DNA of 64,000 nt from an uncultured Candidatus Saccharibacteria bacterium (lineage in GTDB: Bacteria; Patescibacteriota; Saccharimonadia; Saccharimonadales; HK-STAS-PATE-42), in contig CALMQB010000002.1 of NCBI GenBank assembly GCA_937871805.1, forward strand, positions 1-64,000, in the 5' to 3' direction. Of this stretch, positions 57,163-64,000 are shown in pieces. Every line of letters begins with the position of its first letter. Position 1 is the first letter of the stretch. The translations under genes and the position numbers were made by a program. The notes under the pieces were generated by a model that made no database searches, had not been told where the DNA came from, and was given only the letters and a program-made list of their open reading frames with translations.

Positions 57163-57987
57163 CTATATTTTTAATGTGTAGAGTGCGGCAGAAACTGAGG
57201 TGGCAAGGTTGAGGCTGCTGACTCCATCTTGCATTGGAAGGCGGACTATTTTTGTGGCGGACTTTTTAAGTTCTGCTGAAATTCCGTCTCTTTCAGATCC
57301 AAAAACATAGACTATGCCCGACTCTTCTTTGTTCATTTTTTGGATTTCGGTCTTTAGGCTTAAATTTAATTCTTGCCCTCTTTCATCAAAGCAAATTAAG
57401 GGTGCTTTAAGATTTATAATTTCTGACTCTTTTAAATTTATGCAACTTAATGCAAACTGGAGACCGGCTCCGGCGCGAATAGCTCGAGAGTTCCAAATGT
57501 TGAGTTCCCCAATTGTTATTAGAGTTTGGATTCCAGCTGCGGCGCAGATTCTAACAATTGCCCCAAGATTGTTTAAATCTTTTGGGTTATCAATTAAAAC
57601 TGCTGAATTTGAATCATTTTTTGGTTTAAGTTTAAGTTCAGCTTTATAATCTTGAATTGAGCTGGCTGGTTTTTTAAACAGCCCGATAATTCCTGTTCTT
57701 ATTTTTGAGTCTGTAATTTTTTGGAAGTCTGAGCAGACTTCTATGATTGCGTCCTCTGAATTCTCTAAATCTTGCGAATCTTCTAAGCTTGCTAACTTAA
57801 GTTTAATGTCTGGGCAGAGTCTCTGGATTAAGTTATCTAGCTCGCCCCTATTTTCAACTAAGATAAACTTTGGGATTGCTCCAAAGCGGAGAGCGTGTTT
57901 TATGGCATGAAGTCCTTCTATGACGGCGAATTCCTCGGCTCCAGATTTATGTTCTTCTAATAGGTTTTTGTATTGGGTGGATTTCAT
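57163..57987 (-). CDS. SpoU/TrmH-family RNA 2'-O-methyltransferase
   Basis: 274 aa. The knotted SPOUT domain is clear: VLIDNPKDLNNLGAIVRICA (motif 1, N-x-G-x-x-R), VYVFGSERDGIS (motif 2), and IVRLPMQDGVSSLNLATSVS (motif 3, S-L-N-x-A). An N-terminal substrate-binding domain (FAVIEGLHAIKHALRFG) precedes it, as in RlmB-type enzymes. It modifies rRNA or tRNA ribose. It follows the M3 peptidase gene upstream on the same strand by a 33-bp gap. Confidence 0.9.
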   Translation of the reverse strand: MKSTQYKNLLEEHKSGAEEFAVIEGLHAIKHALRFGAIPKFILVENRGELDNLIQRLCPDIKLKLASLEDSQDLENSEDAIIEVCSDFQKITDSKIRTGIIGLFKKPASSIQDYKAELKLKPKNDSNSAVLIDNPKDLNNLGAIVRICAAAGIQTLITIGELNIWNSRAIRAGAGLQFALSCINLKESEIINLKAPLICFDERGQELNLSLKTEIQKMNKEESGIVYVFGSERDGISAELKKSATKIVRLPMQDGVSSLNLATSVSAALYTLKI

Positions 57988-58055
57988 ATAAAGTTTAATA
58001 GTTTTGCAGTCGTTGCGTAACCTTCGAAGAACCTGAGTTTAAGACTGGTTTATTG

Positions 58056-58061
58056 TATAAT
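58056..58061 (+). promoter_or_regulatory. -10 box of tRNA-Arg
   Basis: A perfect TATAAT 41 bases before the tRNA, with CTGAGT at about the -35 distance. A motif-like TTAAGTTTA sits between the box and the tRNA. Confidence 0.45.
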
Positions 58062-58102
58062 CTTAACAAGAAGTGCGAATGGAGCATAGAAGTTAAGTTT
58101 AT

Positions 58103-58179
58103 GTACCCGTAGCTCAGTTGGATAGAGCGCTGGCTTGCGGAGCCAGAGGTCACAAGTTCGAATCTTGTCGGGTACACCA
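58103..58179 (+). tRNA. trnR: tRNA-Arg (GCG)
   Basis: Acceptor GTACCCG/CGGGTAC, D-arm GCTC/GAGC, anticodon stem CTGGC/GCCAG with loop TTGCGGA (anticodon GCG, positions 58135-58137), T-arm ACAAG/CTTGT with loop TTCGAAT, discriminator A, and CCA encoded at 58177-58179. GCG rather than ACG as the CGY-reading anticodon would not need A34-to-inosine editing. Confidence 0.93.
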
Positions 58180-58217
58180 GAATTAGTTAAAGAACCCGGA
58201 AGTTAAAAGATTATGAT

Positions 58218-59027
58218 ATGCCAGAAGTTAAGCCTAGAATAGCCTACTCTGATGACGGTATTTTGACTTTGAGAAGGTCTACGGCGTATTCATCTTTGTC
58301 CGGCGTAGACAAGTCTTTAGAGGGCATATCAAGGCAAAGAGATCATCTAATCAGAGAATCTGATGGAGGCATAACGGTTGACGCAGACATTAAGAGCATT
58401 TTAAGACAAAAAGAGGGGCCTAGGAAAGTGATTGATCTTTTAGGGCCTTTTGCATGTTTTGATGCAGGCGATTCGGAAGATGGGATTTTTAGCTTAGATT
58501 GGTGGGGGTACGATGGAGCGGGTGGAGTTGTTTATCCGCACTTGCAAAGATGGATGAATACGGATTTACTGACAGAAGATCTTGCTAGAAAAATATATGA
58601 TGCTATGGCCGAGCCATTCGATAGACAAACTAAAAAAATGCTAAATAGAGGGTTTAGCTACACTGCAGACGACCGTGGTATAAGCGCTGGAAATGGTGGT
58701 ATGTCTGTGAACCTTGCACTACATAACGATAGGTTCGGCTTGGAAAGGTCGGTTTTGGCGGATGGTTCTTCAGAATATGGCGAAGTTAATTGGCGATGGC
58801 CCGGCTTCGGCACCGTGGGTAGCTGTGCCTGCTGGGGCGTGGACGGAACGGACAGGGAAAGGGTTGACGTTTCACCAGGTGTTCAAAGACTTTACACAAT
58901 GCCACCTCATAACGTAGACGTTCCAGCCCAATCTTTAAGCTTAGTATTAGGCATGGCTCGGATGGCTTCTGCTGCTTCTGAGTACAGTGGTACTGAAGAT
59001 ATTCTTGAAAATGCTGAATGGCATTAG
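58218..59027 (+). CDS. Unknown 269-aa protein
   Basis: Not recognised. Soluble, with a Trp/Gly-rich middle (IFSLDWWGYDGAGGVVYPHL; EVNWRWPGFGTVGSCACWGV) that reads like strands of a compact beta domain. No membrane segment. It starts 38 bases after tRNA-Arg; TATGAT abuts the ATG, and GGAAG lies about 15 bases upstream, so it may be co-transcribed with the tRNA or have its own promoter. Confidence 0.7.
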   Translation: MPEVKPRIAYSDDGILTLRRSTAYSSLSGVDKSLEGISRQRDHLIRESDGGITVDADIKSILRQKEGPRKVIDLLGPFACFDAGDSEDGIFSLDWWGYDGAGGVVYPHLQRWMNTDLLTEDLARKIYDAMAEPFDRQTKKMLNRGFSYTADDRGISAGNGGMSVNLALHNDRFGLERSVLADGSSEYGEVNWRWPGFGTVGSCACWGVDGTDRERVDVSPGVQRLYTMPPHNVDVPAQSLSLVLGMARMASAASEYSGTEDILENAEWH

Positions 59028-59163
59028 TTGGACGCAAGTTCCTAATATTTACTTAGTGTCTAAACATAAGCGGTAACAGGTTGTTGTGTTATTGTCAATG
59101 CCCATTGAGGCATTTGGGTGGTTAGCCTATACTCCAAAGTTAAGGAATGGTGAGGTTCTTAAC

Positions 59164-59173
59164 TTAAGTTTAA
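59164..59173 (+). repeat. Dispersed motif copy ahead of the Asn-rich gene
   Basis: TTAAGTTTAA, 25 bases before the ATG at 59198, between the putative promoter area and the strong AAAGGAG ribosome site (59181-59187). Confidence 0.85.
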
Positions 59174-59197
59174 TTTAACAAAGGAGATTTTTTAATT

Positions 59198-59845
59198 ATG
59201 GCAAATACAATGAATGCACATGATTCTAGCAACCAAGTTCTGTTTACGGCATCTGCAATGTTTGCGGCCATCGTGGCAGCAGTAGTAGTTTCAACGCTAT
59301 TAGTAATGACGCTAATGAAGGGCGAATTCGCAAGCGCAGTGTCAGAGATCCAAAATAATCCGACTACTTCACAGGTAGCTCAGGTTAGCTCTGATGATGC
59401 AGTTTGTACGGGTTCTTACAGTAGCGAGGCCGAAGGAGATGAAGCTTCTAGTCCTAACGTGAACCAATCTGCCAAAGTAGATGCTAAGCATGTAAGGCGA
59501 GCTCCAAGCGGTGGAATTGTAAATTCGTACAACAGCACGAACAATAACACCTCTAACGTTACTAACAACGTTACAAAAACTAAAACTGTTACTAAAAATA
59601 ACTCAAAGAGTGTAGTTAACAATGTTGATGTTCGGGATAGCTTTAATATTAATTCTAACAACCAAGTTGCTAGCAATAACAGCATTAATTCTAATAACAC
59701 CACTGTTGCAAGTAACAATACAGTTAACAGCGGCAACACTACTAATACTGCAGTTAATTCCAATAATACAAATGTAAACAGTAACAATACTTCTGTTGAT
59801 TCTCATGATATTGACGTCAATGAGAGCGTTATCGTTCTTCTATAG
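59198..59845 (+). CDS. Membrane-anchored Asn/Ser/Thr/Val-rich repetitive protein
   Basis: 215 aa. A membrane segment (about 14-40, VLFTASAMFAAIVAAVVVST) is followed by a polar spacer with one Cys, then about 100 residues dominated by short imperfect repeats such as SNNSINSNNTTVASNNTVNS and NTAVNSNNTNVNSNNTSVDS, alternating Asn/Ser/Thr triplets with Val or Ile every few residues. This is the composition of beta-solenoids or amyloid-like fibres. AAAGGAG upstream and a strong terminator downstream suggest high expression. It is probably a surface filament. Confidence 0.75.
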   Translation: MANTMNAHDSSNQVLFTASAMFAAIVAAVVVSTLLVMTLMKGEFASAVSEIQNNPTTSQVAQVSSDDAVCTGSYSSEAEGDEASSPNVNQSAKVDAKHVRRAPSGGIVNSYNSTNNNTSNVTNNVTKTKTVTKNNSKSVVNNVDVRDSFNINSNNQVASNNSINSNNTTVASNNTVNSGNTTNTAVNSNNTNVNSNNTSVDSHDIDVNESVIVLL

Positions 59846-59890
59846 TTTTATTAGGTAGCTTGCTTTTAAGCCCACCTCAATTAAATTCAA

Positions 59891-59920
59891 AAGACTAGCC
59901 CGAAATGGCTAGTCTTTTTC
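59891..59920 (+). terminator. Strong intrinsic terminator
   Basis: AAGACTAGCC (59891-59900) and GGCTAGTCTT (59907-59916) form a perfect 10-bp stem with a 6-base loop, followed by TTTTTC. It ends the Asn-rich gene transcript. Confidence 0.85.
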
Positions 59921-59951
59921 GTATCAAGTAAAGTAGGATTATGAGTTTAAA

Positions 59952-60695
59952 TTAACTAAATGTTTCCTCTAGATCAGATTGCTCTTTTTTTCTAATTATA
60001 TTAATCACTTCGTTAATATCGTCTGTGATTGTGTAAAGATTAAGGTCTTCTCTAGATATAGTTTTGTATTCATGCAGAAACTTTTTTTCGAGTAACTTAA
60101 AGATCTCTTCCCAGAAGTCTTTGCCTAATAAAATAATTGGCATCGGCTCGATTTTATTAGTTTGAAGGAGAGTGATGACTTCAAAAAGTTCATCTAGTGT
60201 TCCGAATCCTCCAGGAGCAACAATAATTGCTTCTGTGCCAAACGCAAGGAATACTTTCCTGCTAAAGAAGTAGTCTAGGGTGATGTTTTTAGTTAAGTAG
60301 GGGTTGATATGCTGCTCGGTAGGCAGAATGACATTGACTCCGATAGATTCGCCTCCAGCCTCGTATGCGCCACGGTTGGCTGCCTCCATTAATCCTCCCG
60401 CCCCTCCGGTGACTACTGCATAGCCCTCGTCCGCGATTCGGGCTCCAAGTTCTCTAGTTAGCTTATAGCTTGGGTGATCTTCGGAGATTCTGGCTGAACC
60501 AAAAACCGTTATAGATTCCGGAGCATTTTTTATAAACTTAAAGCCCTCTCTAAAACCCTTGCTTATGCGTCGAACACGAGATTTTTCTTCTTCGTCCATA
60601 TACTCCATCAATTGGGACCTAGAAATTGGACGTTTTAGCTTGTATGGAACATTAGTTTTTTTTACTTTCAGGACTCTGGCTTTTTTAATCTTCAT
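59952..60695 (-). CDS. LOG-family protein (nucleotide phosphoribohydrolase)
   Basis: 247 aa. SITVFGSARISEDHPSYKL at the nucleotide-binding start, VVTGGAGGLMEAANRGAYEA, and the family hallmark PGGFGTLDELFEVITLLQ (P-G-G-x-G-T-x-x-E). Proteins of this family cleave 5'-nucleoside monophosphates to base and ribose 5-phosphate; they are often mislabelled lysine decarboxylases. A basic extension of about 50 residues precedes the domain. Monocistronic between the Asn-rich gene and recG. Confidence 0.9.
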   Translation of the reverse strand: MKIKKARVLKVKKTNVPYKLKRPISRSQLMEYMDEEEKSRVRRISKGFREGFKFIKNAPESITVFGSARISEDHPSYKLTRELGARIADEGYAVVTGGAGGLMEAANRGAYEAGGESIGVNVILPTEQHINPYLTKNITLDYFFSRKVFLAFGTEAIIVAPGGFGTLDELFEVITLLQTNKIEPMPIILLGKDFWEEIFKLLEKKFLHEYKTISREDLNLYTITDDINEVINIIRKKEQSDLEETFS

Positions 60696-60837
60696 AAATT
60701 CTTCTTTTTCTACACAGTGTTAATTTAATCTGTTTTAAATTAAATTCTGCCCAGAATTATTATTCTTATATTATTGCTTAAGCTTACTATAACATAAATA
60801 ACAGCTTAAAACATGGGCCCTGGAAGTTTTGTTGCAG

Positions 60838-62925
60838 TTAATTTAGGTACTCTAGATCTTGGTGTTTAGCGATGTTGGATTTGAGTTCTGTGCTTAAGGC
60901 CAATTTTTGTTTGATAACGCTTTTGGCTGCCTGTTTGGTAGCTTTGATTAAACTTAAGTCGGTAATGTCGACTAATCTTAGGTCTAAAGATCCAGATTGC
61001 AGCTTGCCGTAGATTTGACCTGGTCCACGTTGCTCTAAGTCGTATTGGGCTAATTTAAATCCATCAGAATTATCTGAAAAATATCTTAATCTAGCCGGAA
61101 TTCCATCACTTTTTACAGGGACTAAATAACAGAAGCTTTCTAAGTTGGAACGCCCCACGCGCCCTCTTAGCTGGTGGAGTTGCGCTAAACCAAAATATTC
61201 AGCACCTTCAATAATCATTAATGTTGCTCGAGGAATGTCAATTCCAACTTCAATTACTGTAGTAGAAACTAGAGTATTAATTTTACCGGAGCTAAAATCT
61301 GCCATAACCTGCTCTTTTTCGGCGGGTTTGAGTTTACCGTGTAGCAGGCCAATTCCATATTTTTTGAGCCAGCCTTTTTTAGAAAGTTGTTCGTAAATCT
61401 TTTCTGCTGAAACTCTTTTACTGTCAAAAGTGTCAGTAATAGCTGGGCATACGAAAACGGCTGCATGGCCAGCCCCTAGTTCTTGCTTGAGCTTATCGAA
61501 AATCTTCTGCTTAGAAGCTCCTGGAACGAGCTCAGTTTTGATCTTGACCCTACCAGCTGGTTTTTGCTTAATAACGCTGTGTTCGAGCTCTCCGTATAGA
61601 ATTAGGGCTAACGATCGGGGTATTGGTGTGGCAGTCATCGTTAATAAATGTGGGAACTTTTGTTCTTTATTAGGGTCGACTCTTTTTTGTAATTCTTTAC
61701 GTTGGCGGACTCCAAAACGATGCTGTTCATCAACTATCAAAAGTGCGAGATTGGTAAATTTAACACTTTCTTGAATAATTGCATGGGTACCGATAATCAG
61801 CCTGGCATCCCCACTTTCAATTTTTGCCAGGACTACTCTTTTTTGCTTGGTTTTGAGTGAGCCGACTAACAGTTCAATTTGGGAAGTGTCCTGCTTTAGA
61901 TGCGGCTGAAGGATCTGCTTGAAACCCTCAAAGTGCTGGCGGGCTAAGACCTCAGTTGGAGCGAGAATTGCGACTTGCCACCCTGCTTTAATGGCTTGCA
62001 GCGTAGCAATCGCCGCAACGATAGTTTTTCCAGAGCCTACATCACCCATCAGCATGCGGTTCATTGGCTCAGATTTTTCTAAGTCCTGTAGAATTTGCCA
62101 CGCCGTGCCTCTCTGATCATCCGTTAGCTTAAACCTAAGGCCGGCTAGAAGCTTTTTAGTATCTTTCAGACTAAACTTAATTTGTGGAGCTGAAAGTTTT
62201 TGGATAAATTGTTTATTCTTTTGCACTGCAATTTGGAGTGTAAAGAGCTCCTCAAAAGCAAGCCGATTTTTAGCTAGTTCTAGAGCTTGCATGGAATCTG
62301 GTCGGTGCAGTTGCCAAATAGCATCGCTTTTAGCTATAAGCTTAAATTCTTCGAGGATTTCTCTTGGTAAAGTTTCTGGGATTTGCTTAGAGACATCCTT
62401 AAGCTGTATGAGAAGGCTACGGAGCAATACCGAACTTAAGTCACTTTTCTCTGGATAGACGGAAACTATCCTGGAAGTGTTAATCTGCTCAAGTTCACGG
62501 ACGGGTTCGACGCTGGGGTTGGTTAAGTTTAAGTGTCCAGAATCTACTTTAAACTGACCAGAAAGGTAGTACTTTTGACCATCTTTAAAGTAGTTCTGAC
62601 GAAATGGTTGGTTAAACCAGATGACGGGCATCCTGTCTCCTTCGGAGTCTTCAACAACTGCTTCAGTGAGGTGCATCGCTCTGCCGCGAGCCCAACGTCC
62701 TTTGATTCTTATGATTTGGACCTTGAGGGTCACTAAGCCGGGCTGGATGTCTTTAATTAGAATTAGGTTGCTGTAGTCTATATAGCGGCGCGGCCAATAG
62801 TCTAGCAAGTCTGAGGCTGTGTTTAAACCAACTTCTCTAAGAAGTTTAGCTTTCGTGGGACCAACTCCATTTAAATCTTCTAATTTGGAGCTTAAACTTA
62901 ACTTTCTTTGAGTCTGATTTTTCAT
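60838..62925 (-). CDS. recG: ATP-dependent DNA helicase RecG
   Basis: 695 aa, normal length. The N-terminal wedge/OB domain (NGVGPTKAKLLREVGLNTAS; VTLKVQIIRIKGRWARGRAM) is followed by helicase motif I LMGDVGSGKTIVAAIA, motif II LLIVDEQHRFGVRQR (DEQH), motif III LTMTATPIPRSLAL, motif V LVSTTVIEVGIDIPRA and motif VI QLHQLRGRVGRS. It remodels stalled forks and Holliday junctions. It shares the divergent region at 62926-62991 with the HExxH protein. Confidence 0.96.
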   Translation of the reverse strand: MKNQTQRKLSLSSKLEDLNGVGPTKAKLLREVGLNTASDLLDYWPRRYIDYSNLILIKDIQPGLVTLKVQIIRIKGRWARGRAMHLTEAVVEDSEGDRMPVIWFNQPFRQNYFKDGQKYYLSGQFKVDSGHLNLTNPSVEPVRELEQINTSRIVSVYPEKSDLSSVLLRSLLIQLKDVSKQIPETLPREILEEFKLIAKSDAIWQLHRPDSMQALELAKNRLAFEELFTLQIAVQKNKQFIQKLSAPQIKFSLKDTKKLLAGLRFKLTDDQRGTAWQILQDLEKSEPMNRMLMGDVGSGKTIVAAIATLQAIKAGWQVAILAPTEVLARQHFEGFKQILQPHLKQDTSQIELLVGSLKTKQKRVVLAKIESGDARLIIGTHAIIQESVKFTNLALLIVDEQHRFGVRQRKELQKRVDPNKEQKFPHLLTMTATPIPRSLALILYGELEHSVIKQKPAGRVKIKTELVPGASKQKIFDKLKQELGAGHAAVFVCPAITDTFDSKRVSAEKIYEQLSKKGWLKKYGIGLLHGKLKPAEKEQVMADFSSGKINTLVSTTVIEVGIDIPRATLMIIEGAEYFGLAQLHQLRGRVGRSNLESFCYLVPVKSDGIPARLRYFSDNSDGFKLAQYDLEQRGPGQIYGKLQSGSLDLRLVDITDLSLIKATKQAAKSVIKQKLALSTELKSNIAKHQDLEYLN

Positions 62926-62955
62926 CTTGAGCTTAATTTTAACAGATTGAAAGCA

Positions 62956-62984
62956 TTGACTCGAATTTAAGTTTATGTTATTAT
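62956..62984 (+). promoter_or_regulatory. Promoter for a leaderless gene
   Basis: TTGACT, a 17-base spacer and TATTAT, with only 7 bases to the ATG at 62992. The spacer contains a near-complete dispersed motif (TTTAAGTTTA). Confidence 0.6.
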
Positions 62985-62991
62985 TAAGATA

Positions 62992-63636
62992 ATGAATTCT
63001 AAAAATAGAGCACCAAAGCCAAAAACTCCTAACTTGGCAAAGCGTTCAATAGTCTCGCTTGTAGGAGCGTCCGTTCTTTTAGCCGGTATTACAACTTGGT
63101 TTAATCGGGATAACGTCGGGGGTCTTATTGAAGATGTCCGTGTTCTTAGGAGTCCGATGACTGACCAGGAGGAAGATATATCCGCATTAGTTAGCAAGGT
63201 TGGAGCAGAGTTTGGTGAAACAAACCCAGGTAGACCTAGAGTTAAATGTGTCGGTGACTCTATTTCTGGGGATCCTACCATGAATGGCCAAGTAAGAAGC
63301 TCTATCGTCGGGAAGGTGATGTACCTGCAGCGTGGGGTATGTGATGGGGCTACTGACCCGAACCCTACTCTTACTGGTCACTCAAGCGAAGCCGCGTATG
63401 GTGTTGGTCACGAGACCTGGCACTTTTTCGGCAACCCTATTGAGCCCTGTGCTACTAAGTTTTCTATAGAGGCTGGAGCACTGGCCTTTGCCTCTATGGC
63501 CAATTACTCACCTAGATTGCCTTATTCTGTTCTGGATCAGCCTAGAATGCACATGATAGATCACTCAGAGGCCGTGGTTAGGATTGACCCAAAATATGAC
63601 CCTAACCTTTGTGATCAGGTTGTTTCTTTTTCATAA
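62992..63636 (+). CDS. Membrane protein with HExxH (putative metallopeptidase)
   Basis: 214 aa. A basic start, one membrane segment (about 20-36, VSLVGASVLLAGITTWF), then an extracellular domain with HETWH (in YGVGHETWHFFGNP, about residues 140-144), consistent with a zincin HExxH helix, followed by SIEAGALAFASMANY, where the Glu could be a third ligand. Four Cys outside the membrane (KCVGD, GVCDG, EPCAT, NLCDQ) could form two disulfides. No standard family recognised. The predicted mRNA is leaderless. Confidence 0.65.
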   Translation: MNSKNRAPKPKTPNLAKRSIVSLVGASVLLAGITTWFNRDNVGGLIEDVRVLRSPMTDQEEDISALVSKVGAEFGETNPGRPRVKCVGDSISGDPTMNGQVRSSIVGKVMYLQRGVCDGATDPNPTLTGHSSEAAYGVGHETWHFFGNPIEPCATKFSIEAGALAFASMANYSPRLPYSVLDQPRMHMIDHSEAVVRIDPKYDPNLCDQVVSFS

Positions 63637-63701
63637 CTTGTTGTTCCTGATAACTGACACTTCTTGACTTCTTAGACATTCTTTGGTATTATGTTGTTAA
63701 C

Positions 63702-64000
63702 GTGGAAGTGAAAAAAATTGAAGTCGCAGGCAGTCTAGAGGGTCTTAATGGGCTGATCGCAGAGGTGAGAGCTTTTAGAGAACCTGGAGCACTGGTAAGT
63801 CCGAACGTGATTGGAGAACTTGCTCCCGGGAATGGAATATTTAGCTCGCAAGTAAGCAGTAGAGAGCTATGCGTGAATCCTGTTTTAGCCTTGGCAGTCT
63901 TTGAGCTTCTTCATCCGGAGGCAAGCGTTTTGGATATGTATGATGATGTTTTGCACGGCGCGGATTGCCTTGTTGCCCAACATCCAACGAGCCTCCCCTT
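63702..64000 (+). CDS. Unknown protein, N-terminal part
   Basis: An open frame running off the right edge; 99 full codons are visible, beginning with GTG at 63702 (or GTG at 63708). TATTAT at 63687-63692 lies 9 bases before it, the near-leaderless layout common here. It begins VEVKKIEVAGSLEGLNGLIA and continues with ELLHPEASVLDMYDDVLHGA. Soluble by appearance; no family recognised from this part. Confidence 0.55.
   Translation, partial: MEVKKIEVAGSLEGLNGLIAEVRAFREPGALVSPNVIGELAPGNGIFSSQVSSRELCVNPVLALAVFELLHPEASVLDMYDDVLHGADCLVAQHPTSLP

Larger units (their letters stand above)
176..62901. repeat. Dispersed 10-bp word TTAAGTTTAA / TTAAACTTAA, 58 exact copies
   Basis: Exact copies begin at 176, 245, 3355, 3656, 5667, 6036, 7620, 7783, 9165, 10319, 12736, 12932, 13848, 14171, 14417, 14539, 15251, 18210, 20042, 20226, 20261, 20407, 20847, 22145, 22178, 24933, 24958, 26159, 26265, 26387, 26658, 26758, 27682, 28832, then none until 40840, 41184, 41714, 42066, 42317, 44964, 45683, 47138, 47589, 48450, 48765, 51616, 52107, 54173, 55023, 55443, 56218, 56577, 57626, 57797, 59164, 60958, 62523, 62892. 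Both orientations occur, about half inside genes. Near-matches (TTAAGCTTAA, CTAAACTTAA) are also frequent. Counted by eye, so a few may be missed. Confidence 0.9.

Noticed and set aside
176-62901. The 10-bp word as Chi/KOPS-like replication-oriented signal or as a simple promoter element
   Set aside because: Both orientations are about equally common on each side of genes, about half of the copies lie inside coding regions, and no fixed distance to start codons is seen.

Overview
This window looks like chromosomal DNA from a small-genome member of the Candidate Phyla Radiation (Patescibacteria), most likely Saccharibacteria (TM7). That placement is an inference. It rests on the compact single-gene layout, many lineage-restricted small proteins, a transketolase split into two genes, sparse metabolism beside a full DNA-repair set (uvrA, ruvB, recG, rmuC, rnhA, a Y-family polymerase), surface proteins with sortase-like tails, and the standard genetic code (TGA is used as stop). 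Many genes have a TATAAT box only 4-12 bases before the start codon, so leaderless or near-leaderless transcripts seem common; good Shine-Dalgarno sites are a minority.

Layout. 1-10.3 kb: a partial YdcF-like gene, a ferredoxin, an iscS-like/tatD operon on the minus strand, two surface or sugar-related genes, an unknown 373-aa protein, then a rmuC/nucleotidyltransferase block holding a decayed GIY-YIG gene between perfect inverted repeats. 10.4-16 kb: membrane glycosyltransferase, Cys-tailed small protein, split transketolase, peptidase E-like protein, tRNA-His, Nudix and TPR proteins. 16-22.2 kb: surface block (DUF11 adhesin-like protein, Thr/Pro-repeat protein, subtilase) with tRNA-Pro. 22.3-28.9 kb: small unknown genes, a Y-family polymerase operon, tRNA-Trp and a leaderless paralog pair. 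28.9-40.7 kb: an accessory island with an arginyl-tRNA synthetase, two GNATs, an M20 peptidase, a methyltransferase, an aminoacyl-tRNA deacylase, membrane genes, and a large serine recombinase whose 3' end overlaps the tmRNA gene. 40.7-64 kb: tmRNA, thermonuclease, anchored EEP-family phosphoesterase, ruvB, pilin and partner genes, tyrS, uvrA, rnhA, an ATPase behind a poly-G tract, an M3 peptidase, a SpoU methylase, tRNA-Arg, an Asn-rich filament-like protein, a LOG-family protein, recG and a HExxH membrane protein.

The strongest unexplained signal is a dispersed 10-bp word, TTAAGTTTAA/TTAAACTTAA. I located 58 exact copies in both orientations, roughly half inside genes, against less than one expected from base composition. 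None lies between 28,842 and 40,839. It behaves like a DNA uptake signal: unbiased for strand, often paired as inverted repeats at terminators, and missing from the putatively acquired island. A second candidate system is the aminoacyl-tRNA-centred gene cluster inside that island. Functions below come from reading motifs and layout; no database search was run.
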